Shown: positions 29,003 to 39,715 of the stretch, piece by piece
Position numbering within the stretch: the first letter of the stretch is position 1
Layout: every line of letters begins with the position of its first letter
Source: Craspedostauros australis
Lineage: Eukaryota; Bacillariophyta; Bacillariophyceae; Mastogloiales; Achnanthaceae
Assembly: GCA_026770025.1 (NCBI GenBank)
Contig: JAMXDE010000004.1
Span: forward strand, 3,707,501 to 3,771,500
DNA length: 64,000 bases
Reading direction: 5' to 3'
The notes under the pieces: model-generated
Seen by the model: the letters and a program-made list of their open reading frames with translations, nothing else
Told to the model about the DNA's origin: nothing
Database searches by the model: none
Program-made: the position numbers and the translations under genes

Positions 29003-31309
29003 GTTCGTTTCTCTTTGGGTTGTGGTGCGCTGTTGTGCATTGCGGTGCATTGTGATGCGTTGTGATGCGTTGGAATTGCCACAGTCGCACATGCAGGAAT
29101 GAGTCACCGCACAACCCACCAACTGAGGCACGAGCGGCGATCGGTCAATTGATCGACGCAATGAGAGATGCCAGTTGAGATTGGGATGAAGCACTTCAGA
29201 AGATGAACGTGCTTGTGCATGATGCTCTTGATTGAAAAAAGATGATGGCGAGCGAGTATGGTACTCGTGCGGTTGCCAAGGGATGCCGATGGAAATGGAA
29301 ATGGCAACGGCGATGATGCGAAGCCACGCGATTCGATGTTTCCCACCAGTCAACACAGGGCCCTTTCGTCTCTTGTGTTGACTTGTTTCTTGTCTTTGTT
29401 TGTCCAAGTCTGTCTCTTTGGATGGCTCGTGCGTTGAGATTCTCAACGAAGCCTTCGAGCCAAGGCGCCAGGTTTTACTCAGCAGATATGACGTCTGTCC
29501 GGCTACCAGGGTCATAATCGACAATATTGATTGCGTTTCATTGGCGCAAAAAGCTTCAAAGGACGTTCTGGAAGATACCTTCGATGAAACAAACTGTAAA
29601 AATTGTGAAATCGAATCAAAAACGCCGGAACGGCGGCCGTTGAAATGGATCGAAACAGTGCGGGAAGCAAAAAAGTGGGAGAAAAGCAAGAGTTCGCGAC
29701 AAGGGCAACACCAGAGCGACGGAGGAGGTAACTGTGTGCAGATGACGTTGTTCAGACAGAGTCATGAGGTTGCTCAGGGTTAGAGTTAGGGCTGGGGTTC
29801 TGGCTTGGGTTTGGGTTAGGGAGGAGGGAAGCAGTTGTTCAGGGCTAGAGTTAGGGTTGGGGTTCCGGCTGGGGTTTCGGCAACTTGGGAGAGACGAGGG
29901 AGGCAACTGCGTGTGGCTGACAATACTCACACAGAGCCAGGAAGTTACTCGATGTCAGGGTTAGGGATGGGATTAGGGGGCCAGAGGGTCAAGACCTGGA
30001 TTAGATGTGTGGGTTGGGGTTGCCACTGCGTACAGGACTGTGGCGAGGGTGCAGTCCATTTCCATCTTGGGACCAGCAATTCGCACCATCTATTTCAGCG
30101 CTGCACAACTTGCATCGTATGCGTCTCGTGCATTGCAGCCTGTCCATCCCCCTTGCTACCACGCTGACATAACAGACAGGAGGAAGAGGAACAAGGACCA
30201 TGCCTACCATCCTGGTTGACGGCCCATGGCACATCGCACTGCATCACAATACATCACATCACTCGCCGCGCAACAAGAGTTTTGTGTTCACGCCAACGAT
30301 TCTGTGCGAGCACAAGGTAGAGTCACTCTCCGGAAATTCAAGAATCGCGAGCAAGGCCCAAACGATGGAAGAAAAAGGAACGTTTTGGGACGAATGACCA
30401 CTGCGACTCAATTGAAGCGCCAACGAGCACCGTGGCGTCTGTGCGTTATTCACCTAATACGTAGATTCAACATGACTTTCAACCCTCTATAACTCTTAAA
30501 ATGTAAGATCTTTGAGGGGTCTAAGGGATTCAATACAAACCTCACATTGAGAGGAAGAGGCTGATGTGGCTAGATACCCGATCCGTGATGCGCTTCCGAC
30601 TTGAGCGTAACGTTTTGGCTGCAGCGGGTCATAAATACTCGGATTGTGTGAGTGGCAGTCTTGGTAGGCCGAAATGCTGAGCCGAAATGACGGATAACGG
30701 AACGGTTAAACAATACCAACAGATGTCTCAGTGAAGGAATGGATGAATGAGACCTTGGATCCGTGAGCCCTGGAATGGGTCATGTGCCGGAAGCAATCCA
30801 TCGGAACGTGGAGGCCACGCATGCAGTCTGCATCACAAACATCGTTCCCACACCAGATTCGTTTTATTTTGCAAAATCAGATCTGAACGACTGAAAAGAC
30901 AGCGCATCTTCTGCATCAACATCGGCGCAGGTTTCCAAAGAACAGTTGTGTCACTTGTATTGTGCAAGGTATTGTTGAAGAACGTGATTGCTATACTTCA
31001 CAGAGAGAGCTGTGATTGGTGGGCTTTGAGCTGTCTCTGGACTTGGGGGAAGATGGATGAGGAGCGTGCTGAGCCTATGCCCGAGAGACTCAATGGAATG
31101 TTTCTCCCACATCCACACGATGTGCAACATGAACATGTTCAAGGCGAAGGACAGTTCTACATACCTCTGCTGGTGGGTTGTGGCCTACAGACAGGCCATG
31201 AGTTGACTTGAAGTTGGATATTGTACGAGTAGTGTGGTTGTGAATATATGTGTTTGTGTCGCTAGTGTTTATGCGATAGTATTCTAACAGCGTGATAGCT
31301 GGCTATGCT
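29003..31309. other. Gene-poor stretch with telomere-like repeats
   Basis: This contains the upstream region of the S9A pseudogene, the telomere-like tract at 29718-29980, and otherwise short unrelated frames (for example 30747-31211, plus, 154 codons, no recognised domain). Apart from the repeat I see nothing I can name. Confidence 0.5.
29718..29980 (+). repeat. Interstitial telomere-like G-rich repeat
   Basis: Degenerate TTAGGG-type units (GGGTTAGAGTTAGGG, GGGTTTGGGTTAGGG, AGAGTTAGGGTTGGGG, CAGGGTTAGGGATGGG) cluster at 29776-29980. They lie within a longer unit of about 175 bp: GACGGAGGAGGTAACTG near 29718 recurs as GACGAGGGAGGCAACTG near 29893, each followed by a GGTTAGGG-containing stretch. 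Confidence 0.7.
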
Positions 31310-32194
31310 TCAAGCCGCCGCAGCCGCGTGCAATGCGAGATCATCACCGAGAACGGTGGCCGACAGGAAGACGGCCGTCGTCTGCAGGAAGGTGTTGCCA
31401 TCGACGTCGAGCATGGACGGGATGACGCTGCCCGTGCTGAGGACGAGATCCCTGGCGACGAGGACGCAATCGCGGGACTTGTCGAAGCATCCCAACTCGC
31501 GGTACAGAACGCCGAGGTTGTGGATGGACAGCACGCGCAGCATCATGGCGTAAGCGGGGTATCCGTTCTGTTGTGGCAAACACAGGCATGCCTTTTCGTA
31601 AAGCAGTCGGGCCTTCTCCTGGCATTGGCCGATCTCGGTGTCCGTGTAACGTGTGTTGGTCTTCTGCGATTGCATGTGGTACCAGAGGGAGATGTTGAAG
31701 ATGACGCAGGCGCTGAACACCTGCAGGACGTCCAGCCTCAGCGCGTCCACGTCATCCTCGTCTGTGGCGCTGAGGCCTTTCTGTTGATGTTGGCGCAGCA
31801 GATCCGAGTCGAAGGCCAGGACCTTGCGCAGCTGCGTGCTGTGGGTGTTTGGATCGGCAGGCAGGGAGACGACATCGATGGAGATGGCTGGCAGCTCCTC
31901 GTGGCTGGCGGTGGCCATGGCGTTGGCAGCGCTGATGCTGCCATCGCTGTCGCTGGTGACGGCATCGTTGCTGACACCGGCATCCTGGCTTGGCGTGGAT
32001 GGTGATGTGGATGGCGATGCCGATGATGATACCGATGGGGAGGAAGAGGCATCGCACATGCCCAGGAGCTCCTGCAGAGTGACGAGAGATTCCATGAAGT
32101 ACGTGATGGCTTCCTCGTGGGAGCTCTCGGCCTTCTCCATCATGGAGGCGATGCCGTGGTTGTTCAGTTCGATGGCAGAGTTGAGGCGGTTCAT
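31310..32194 (-). CDS. Diatom-type helical-repeat (TPR-like) protein, paralogue 1
   Basis: A 294-aa single-exon ORF starting MNRLNSAIELNNHGI. The N-terminal helix pair (AIELNNHGI, EEAITYFMESLVTLQELL) is followed by a Ser/Pro low-complexity insert (residues about 50-70). The C-terminal half has alpha-helical pairs: ACVIFNISLWYHM, KARLLYEKACLCL and MLRVLSIHNLGVLYRELG. Spacing and the recurring A/N-N-x-G pattern resemble degenerate tetratricopeptide repeats, which mediate protein contacts. The gene at 36357-37616 shares the same order of blocks, so they are paralogues. Genes of this plan are common in diatoms, but I know no defined function. No signal peptide or membrane segment is seen. Confidence 0.75.
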   Translation of the reverse strand: MNRLNSAIELNNHGIASMMEKAESSHEEAITYFMESLVTLQELLGMCDASSSPSVSSSASPSTSPSTPSQDAGVSNDAVTSDSDGSISAANAMATASHEELPAISIDVVSLPADPNTHSTQLRKVLAFDSDLLRQHQQKGLSATDEDDVDALRLDVLQVFSACVIFNISLWYHMQSQKTNTRYTDTEIGQCQEKARLLYEKACLCLPQQNGYPAYAMMLRVLSIHNLGVLYRELGCFDKSRDCVLVARDLVLSTGSVIPSMLDVDGNTFLQTTAVFLSATVLGDDLALHAAAAA

Positions 32195-35100
32195 GGTTGC
32201 GATTTAATATAATTGCTATTTGGATTGATGTGAGGATTGCTGTTGTGATTGATAGCGTGATCGTTGTGAGGCGATGTTTGATGATCAGCAACTAATTTTT
32301 ATGAGGATTCTGGTTACATTTTCGATGTGTTTGGATCAGCATGATGCCTGCAACGACAAACACAAAGACAAAGACAACAACGAAGACAAACACAACAACG
32401 AAGACAAACACAAAGGCAACCCAAACAGAGGTGAAAGCACAAACAGAAGGAAGAGCAGGACATGGATGAATCGGTGAATTGACAGAGCGCGTCCACCACA
32501 TTTGTCCGTGTACAGCCGTGAGCACTGGTAGGATGCGGGGTTGTTCTGTTTCGCTTTGTCCCTCTTGTGCGTACTTCATCTGCGCTCACGGCACTTTGTA
32601 CCATGCTTTACATAGCAACCACGCGCTTGTGCGGGTTCTGTTGCTGGTACTCGTACTCGTACACCTCCGTATACCAACTTCCGACATTGTCCGCCACACG
32701 CCCAATGCGATTGGTGCGAACTGAGGGTACGAGCATCTCCGCGTCGCGATCGTGCGCGGCACGCGCATTGGATCGCCTTCACGGACTTGCACGCACGACC
32801 GCGTCTTCCTATTTTGCGGACTCTGTTCCCTTCGCGCGGTTGCCTGGCGGTTGCGCTGGTTGATCTTCAAACTGGCACATAGGGAGGCCACGGAGAAGCA
32901 GATCGGATCACCTGCGCCCGCTTTCTGCTTGACCGTCGGTTTCGCACGAGGCCTTGCACACGTTTCAGACACGAACCTCGCTCGACGCCTTGATCGTTGC
33001 ACAAAGGCCCTCAACAACACTGTTCTCGAGAATCAAAAAAGGCCGATGACATTTTATCCAACAATGTCAACGTTAATCACCATGGAATACAATAGACACC
33101 AGGATAGACGGGTACTTATTCCTAGTGACTGAAGGCGCATCACAAAATAAGTGATCCATGTTGAACAATTACTCGGCATCGATCCCAAGATTTCGCTCCC
33201 CGCGCACATGCATCACACCTTGTGACGCATGTTGTTAAGCAACAATTGACTGTGTATCAGATTTGCGGTGACACGCACCAGTCCCTGTTCGTGGCAGAAA
33301 AGCCCGCAGTTGACAAAACAACTTCGAATCGGAATCTGGGAGGCACGCTGGAAAAAGATTCATCCGGATCGGAACTTTCGCAGTGATGCGACGCGATGGG
33401 GAATGAGAAATTTGAATCTTATCCATGACTTGAATCACCGAACGGGTTGTGGCACAAAACGCAAACGCGCAGGTAGATCTCCTTCAGGCAGGTCATCAGC
33501 AACTTCGTCGTCTTTCACATCCGCCACGAACATCACGAGCAGACCGCAATGCATTGCTCATCCTCCTGATTGTATTCTCCGAGAGTCATGGAAAAGGCTC
33601 TGCGTTGTGACTGTTCGTGGAGAAGCGCCAAGAGTAACAATTAGGGCCGATACAGAAGTAACTGAAGTTGCCTGGTGACGAAGAACGACAACTGCCTCGT
33701 ACCTTGTATTAGTGAGGCCTTGGCCTTAGATTCATCCATGTAATACCATGATGGCAAACGCGTCACATCACCAGACACTTGATTGCAATTGCAGCTGCGG
33801 ATGCATCCGTGATGCAAGCACGCGAATGAATGAGTGGCGCAGGGAAGGCGAAGATGTGAATCAGCAAACCCATCACGTCGAGGGAGGCGGATGATCAACT
33901 GCCAGAACCTGCAGATGCATCAGGATTCATCGGATTCAGCGAGATTTACCGACATCTGAATCACGTCCACAGGCCAATCATTCTCAGACGATCGGTTGCT
34001 CTCTTGCCTGTGTTCACATCACAATCCTCGTAGAGTACGCTCCGTGATCGGGGCAAGAGGTGCGGAGGAGCGATATACACTTCGGACAAAGTGATGCAGT
34101 GATCATGTGCATGCGTGTGCATGATATATGCATCGATTCATCCGTCCGGACATCGACGGATACATTCGCTTCTTACTCTACCTTTCTTGAAACGCTCTTG
34201 CCATACACACTCGCACATCGTCGCATTCTTGTGGTCCGCAGATGACATGATGAACGACCAACCACGACCAAGAGAGGCCACCAACACCAGACAAAGGATC
34301 CGCGGGTGGAGTATCTCCACATGTTTCGATCTTTGCGTGCGGTACTCATCATTGTGGCATGTGGCATGTGTGTTGTGGTATGTGGGACACCTACGAGCTA
34401 CTTTATATAGCCAAACGTATTGCCGCAGTGTCGCTCTGTGCGAAAGTGCTACTCGTGCACTTCTTACTTTGCTGCCGAGTTCGCTGTTGTTGTGGTCGTG
34501 ATCCGCCCAAGGTTGTCCCGAGGCGATCTTGTGTGGTGGTGTGAGCGGAAGAACAGCGAGAAAGCGACCGCCGCTTCACAAACTCCGATGGCGAACCCTG
34601 TCACTGTTCGTGCTCTCCCTCCCTATCTCTCCCAGCTTCCAGCAGTATGCACACTTACACAGAAGCTGCATCCATGTTGGCACGTCCCTGCTGCTCACAA
34701 TTCATGAGCACTTCATCCATCCCTTGACACCAGTGCTCTCTTTGCACATCGTGGAGGAGAACTTGACCCCTCCTGGAATCATGTGACATCACACGGCACC
34801 ACAAGATGCCACCACATTCATCTTCCTTGATGTCATCCCCAAAATGCCGCACCACAATTCTTCGAAATCATGGTTCGCAAACGTCGCTGTTCTCAGCCCT
34901 GCCGTTTCTGCGCACATAGCTCACAGAGCATTTTGCGTTGGGTGATGAGTGATTCTCGGCACTTTGCATCACCTCATCGGCGTGTTCACACACAACTCCC
35001 GTTTCCGCGACGCAATTTGTCATGCGGCACTCCTTCGCTTTTCGATGAGCCGATGCACTGCGCTGGCCTCCGCCACCACCAACATTATGACATCATGCGA

Positions 35101-36356
35101 ATTGTTTCTCTTGCAGAGTACACCCAGTGCCATAGGTCGTTTCTCACCAAGCTTCCGCGGAAGTGTGTTGGTGTTCTCTGTTCCGAAATGGCAACATGGA
35201 TCCCCCCTGCGGTTCGTTGCGTGTTGGTTCGCGCCGGGCCGTGACATCTGAGTACGTTTGTGTCCTCGGTTCCATGGGGAACCATTTGTGCGTGGTGACT
35301 CTCAGATCGCAACCGGTAACAGGCTGGATGATTGGCTCGACAGAGTGCGATGGGGGAACGGCACTTCCAGACTTCTCCGAAAGTCTCTGATCCCTTTCCT
35401 CCTCGTCATTCTTGGAAGCTGGTTGTTCTCAAAGATACAGAGCAGCAGAGCAGCAATCGTCATTTCCATTGATGGCGTCGTCCACGCCACCAGAGACCGC
35501 CCTCCGATGTCCCGAGAACTGCGCACTCCTCAAGCCCATCTGCCAGACCCAATTGCTTCCGCAACGGCACCAGGTAGTTTCATCCCCGCTGTTCCGGTAT
35601 CAGTTATTGTTACACTCCAACCAGCTCACAGGAGTGGTGAATGGGAGAGGAAGTACGAGTATCGTGTGGCATGGGTGTGGTGACATTCCCCACAGTTACG
35701 ACTATGTATGGTATGTCTCCGATGCACTTGCTCGCATGTCTGATCGTATTCTTCATCGTGCGTCTGTTCCTGTTGATCCACCTGTGGCCTCTGTCCCACC
35801 TTCGCTACACCCCATCACACACATACGCACACACACTCACTCTCTGTCTCTCTTCCTGTCCTTGATCCTCCTTTTCTTCAGCCGGACAGTCCGTGGCATC
35901 CACATCCAGTCTGCACTTTGCTACAGAGTGATGTCGATTTGGGCGCGCAACCATCCCACAGACGGCAGAGGCGCACACACTCGTGCCATACGTCCCCAAA
36001 GACAGGACGGCCCAGAATGTCCAACAACTGGTCATCACTACGCGTCCTGGACAAACCGACATGTCGCAATCACGAATTCTGTTACTGTTACTGCTACTTT
36101 GTCGACGAGACTGCTGTCTCTGCTGATACAATGATAGTGCCGGACAGAGGGTACAACGCTATCCCTCACACTGTCGCCAGCAGTCTGCGCCATCACGCAT
36201 TCATGTCTCCACCGCTTGTGGTCCGTGGACCGTGGGTCCCTTAGGCGGAGAATGGGAATGTCAAAATCGATTGGGAGAACGGAGTAAAGGGCCTGCATCA
36301 CGGCCTTTGGGGAGGCTGCGCCGTACTTGCATGCGACGCCATCTGGCGAAGAAAAG
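32195..36356. other. Gene-poor stretch between the two helical-repeat paralogues
   Basis: No gene can be named. The clearest signal is near 35.4-36.2 kb, plus strand. A short frame (MASSTPPETALRCPENCALL at about 35474) runs to a CAG/GTAGTT possible donor at 35575. A long pyrimidine tract with CTTTTCTTCAG then ends at 35880, an excellent 3' splice site. A spliced transcript is possible, but no protein family is recognised. A matching frame beyond the acceptor is not certain. Confidence 0.35.
32340..32425. repeat. Low-complexity CAACAACGAAGACAAACA repeat
   Basis: Imperfect repeats of ACAAACACAAAGACA and ACAACAACGAAGACAAAC lie about 150-230 bases upstream of the minus-strand gene that starts at 32194, so they fall in its promoter or 5' leader. 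Confidence 0.6.
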
Positions 36357-37616
36357 TCAGGCAGCTGGTGCTGCGGCGTCGTCTACAGGCATGCAGGTAG
36401 CGCAAAGGAGGAGACCGATGAAGACCAGGTAAGTCGCCCACTGTATCATCGTCCCGGGCTCTCGACCGAAATGCTCGCTCACACCTGGATCGGCTGACAC
36501 CACAAGATTGCGCAGTGTGTGGAAGCAGCGCACAGCGGGTTCGAACCGTTGCGACGCTTGTAGCGTCACTCCAAGGCCGTAGTTGGCGATAATGCCAAGG
36601 ACGGCCTTCTCCGTTCGGTGCCTGCCGTCTGAAACTCCCACGCATGCCAGAACTTTCTCATACAGAACGTGGGCCTTGTGCAATGTGGACTGGCGTGTGC
36701 GCGCTGTGGGACTGAGACTGCGATTGCTGCCGCGACCATCCTTCGGGTCCATCTGCTGCCAAATGCTAGTCTCGCTAGGTATGCTAATTCCCAGCAGACG
36801 AAAACTGGTGGCCATGTTAAGGATGACGGCGGAGCACACCATTGAACACAGCTCGTTGTCAATGCGTTCCGGTACAGGCCCTGCCTCGCCGCTCCTCCTG
36901 CTCGCACATCTCTCCAATAGAACGGCCTGGCTGAGTCTGGCGGAGGGTCCCAGCAATTGGTCGTTTTCCGGAGGAGGTTCCGCTCTGGCGGTGACCAAGT
37001 CATTGCTGGGGATGTTGCTGAAGGCTTGCTGCATATTGTTGTTGTTGTTGCTGCCGCTGCCGATTCTTAACTGCGATGACCCATCATCTATCGTGCACAG
37101 CGATTGCAGCCTGATGTGTACGAGCGGCACATGCCTCGGGCAGTTTTGGCGCTGCTGCCTGTTTGGATGGTGCGCGGAAGGTGGATCTTCCTTTGTACCT
37201 GCGCAGTTGCTGCTGCTCTTGGCCTCGCGCACATCGCTAGATTCCAGATGCGCAAGCGTTGGATGACGAAGGATGGCACCAACAGTCTGCAACGACTGCT
37301 TGAACAGTGCCATGGCCGGTGCCAACGACGACTGCGGCCTCCCCCCGATCGCTGTGGCTGTGACTGTGATTGATTGCTCTCCATTTGAGATACTCATCTG
37401 CGTTTCGGATAACGAGGTCGAATCATTGGTGGGCTCTCCTCTCCTGTTGCCGTCATTGCCACCGTTGCTTTCGGCGGTGCTTCCCGTGGCAGCGGCAGTG
37501 ACAGTGGCACTGTTTGATCGTCGTTGGGCCAATAGCGATCGAAGCTCATGAACGCCAGCGTTGTTCAGTTCGATGGCCTGGTCCAGCATTGCCATGCATT
37601 CCATTGGGTTAGTCAT
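36357..37616 (-). CDS. Diatom-type helical-repeat (TPR-like) protein, paralogue 2
   Basis: A 419-aa ORF from ATG at 37614-37616 (MTNPMECMAMLDQAIELNNAGV). The frame is open further upstream to about 37928, but this start aligns with the paralogue at 31310-32194. Shared blocks in order are AIELNNAG, MALFKQSLQTVGAILR, SAVILNMATSFRLLG, KAHVLYEKVLACVG and IIANYGLGVTL. Low-complexity inserts (Ser/Asn/Gln runs, for example NNNNNMQQ) separate the helical pairs and explain the greater length. C-terminal residues IQWATYLVFIGLLLCATC form a hydrophobic stretch that could be a membrane anchor, which paralogue 1 lacks. Function is unknown. Confidence 0.7.
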   Translation of the reverse strand: MTNPMECMAMLDQAIELNNAGVHELRSLLAQRRSNSATVTAAATGSTAESNGGNDGNRRGEPTNDSTSLSETQMSISNGEQSITVTATAIGGRPQSSLAPAMALFKQSLQTVGAILRHPTLAHLESSDVREAKSSSNCAGTKEDPPSAHHPNRQQRQNCPRHVPLVHIRLQSLCTIDDGSSQLRIGSGSNNNNNMQQAFSNIPSNDLVTARAEPPPENDQLLGPSARLSQAVLLERCASRRSGEAGPVPERIDNELCSMVCSAVILNMATSFRLLGISIPSETSIWQQMDPKDGRGSNRSLSPTARTRQSTLHKAHVLYEKVLACVGVSDGRHRTEKAVLGIIANYGLGVTLQASQRFEPAVRCFHTLRNLVVSADPGVSEHFGREPGTMIQWATYLVFIGLLLCATCMPVDDAAAPAA

Positions 37617-39715
37617 CGTTTGGTTATGTTTGTACTTGTGCTCTTGCTTTCGATTGTGATTGTGATCGCCTCTATGACTTCGTGCCGCTATGCCAATGCT
37701 CCTGCTCCACACTTGCTTCTTTCTTTGCGATTCGTTTGTTGCGCGATGGTGGGGACGGCAACCTCTCTCGCGATCTGAATGGTGGAGATGCGCCATTGCT
37801 GTTCTCTGGCTACATGCACGAGCTTCGCAGTGCAGGGGGTTGTATTGCGTGGTCGCCTTGAAGGCAAGGAACAGATGCGAGGAGGGTGCAGCGGGTTGGG
37901 GCGACACGTACTGTATCCAGTCAACCAAGTGCAGTTGTTCATGATGACGAATGCACGGACGCGCACAAGAATCTCCACAAAGCAGATGGCGGTTTTTGCA
38001 TAAACCAAGGTGACGATAAGTGCAGTTGAACCAGGGACATCAACTGCGACATGCATTTCGTTCTGGCAGCGCCTCTGCCGGTTGTTCCAGTGTATTGGCG
38101 CCACGTTTGTTGGTGATTGGGCCTGTAGGCCAAGGCATGGTCCTATATTTGTTATTTAGGGTACTTCTTGGTTTACACCATGCTTCTACACACATTCTAA
38201 TGAGTCATTGAAGATATATTAGATTAATAATATTTTACCGCAATCACATAACTCGTGACGTCGCATCTTTGTGACTGGCGCTGCGGAGAACAAATTCGTA
38301 ACACGTCAGATCCTCATTGGCGTTTGGCATGTTTCGATTTGGATACCCCCATTCCACCAACTCTTCTTCGGGAATCGTCGCCAAACAGCCTATCCCCATC
38401 TTGAACGAGGGGCAGGCATTCGACAAACTGGCGAGCAGAGTTCATGGAATATGCAGCTGTTGCCACACAGACCGCCGTTCCTATCCTCCACAAGCATAAT
38501 ATAGTGGTACCGTAGGCGGGTCGACTCACTCGGGAGGGGTTTAACCTTTTTGCTCCGAGAGCGACATGGCTGCCTCACCATTCCGTTGGAGCAGCATGAG
38601 AGTGTCCAGTTGCACCAAGGAGGCACTATACGAAGGATCGGAAAGGGCACTGAGTTGCGTGGAAGAGGGGAACAGCAGTCCGTGATTTTCTGCAATGACC
38701 ATCGATCTCTTCTCAGGGTGCGAAGAGGGTGTTCCATCCGCATCTTGTGCTGTGGCAACTGGTTCCCCGTTCGCCCACCTCTCATCCGATCGAGTGCTCT
38801 CCTTCTCCATCGGTCATCGTACAAAAAGGCAACAGCCGCATCATGGAACCAGCCTTCTCTGTGCGCGTAGGTTGCATAGTATGCGTGGCACGGACATTCT
38901 CGAAGCACCACTGACGAATCCGGTATTGAGGGAACGTGACAGGAGGCACCAACCGGCAGATCTCTCTCCTCCCTTCTGCTCCGGCTTGCGGACCATAGTG
39001 CATGGGCAGCAGGTGGCGTGGGAGCGGAGCGGAGCAGCAGGCGGCGCACGAGTGCTGCAGAGCGCACGAGAAGTCCAGCGTTCGCAGCTGCATCCAAACA
39101 AAGCACAGAGGTGCGTTCTAGTAGCGCATGAATGTACCACGCTGCACTGCACTGCACTGCCAGGGTGGATGGTTGGTTGCAGTTGCGTTGATGATTGCTT
39201 TGGGGAACAATTATTTGGCCAGGAATCTCGCATGTACAGGAGTCTCCACAACCTCTGATCCACTCCGCAATCATCGAAGAAATGAGCACCTCAGAATAGT
39301 ATCGACTCGTGCTGCTGCATCGGCATCTTGATCTGCAACCAGGTAAAAGCAAGCGGCTCGATCATCGAATGCTCCACAGATGACTGCCGTTCGCAATACT
39401 TGTATACTCCAAGATCTGCATGCAATTGATTGTTGCACTAGTATGCACTCGTATGATGTATTATTTGTGTATTGCTTTCTATTCATGAAATGCTGTCGAG
39501 TGCTGCCATGCCTATCCACCTCTCGCCAACTCATCGATTGCGTCGCATGCTTCAACAGATGCGCGGCAGGCGTTGTGATGCTGAATTACGTGGCACGGCA
39601 TCGACCTGTAGTTGTAGTGTATTGCAATGCATTGTCTTGGATCGCATCACACGGCGTGGCACCACACCACACCGCGATGCATTGCATTGCAGTGCTCTAT
39701 GTTTGTTCTCTCCCT
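37617..39715. other. Gene-poor stretch between paralogue 2 and the ABCG gene
   Basis: Short frames only. A minus-strand frame at 38541-38810 (ending TLMLLQRNGEAAMSLSEQKG) reads protein-like, and a neighbouring frame upstream (to 39093) may be an adjoining exon. No family is recognised and the frames do not join cleanly. Confidence 0.4.

Noticed and set aside
32340-32425. Possible CRISPR-like or structured repeat array
   Set aside because: The units are irregular low-complexity ACAA/GACA repeats without spacers, in a eukaryotic sequence.
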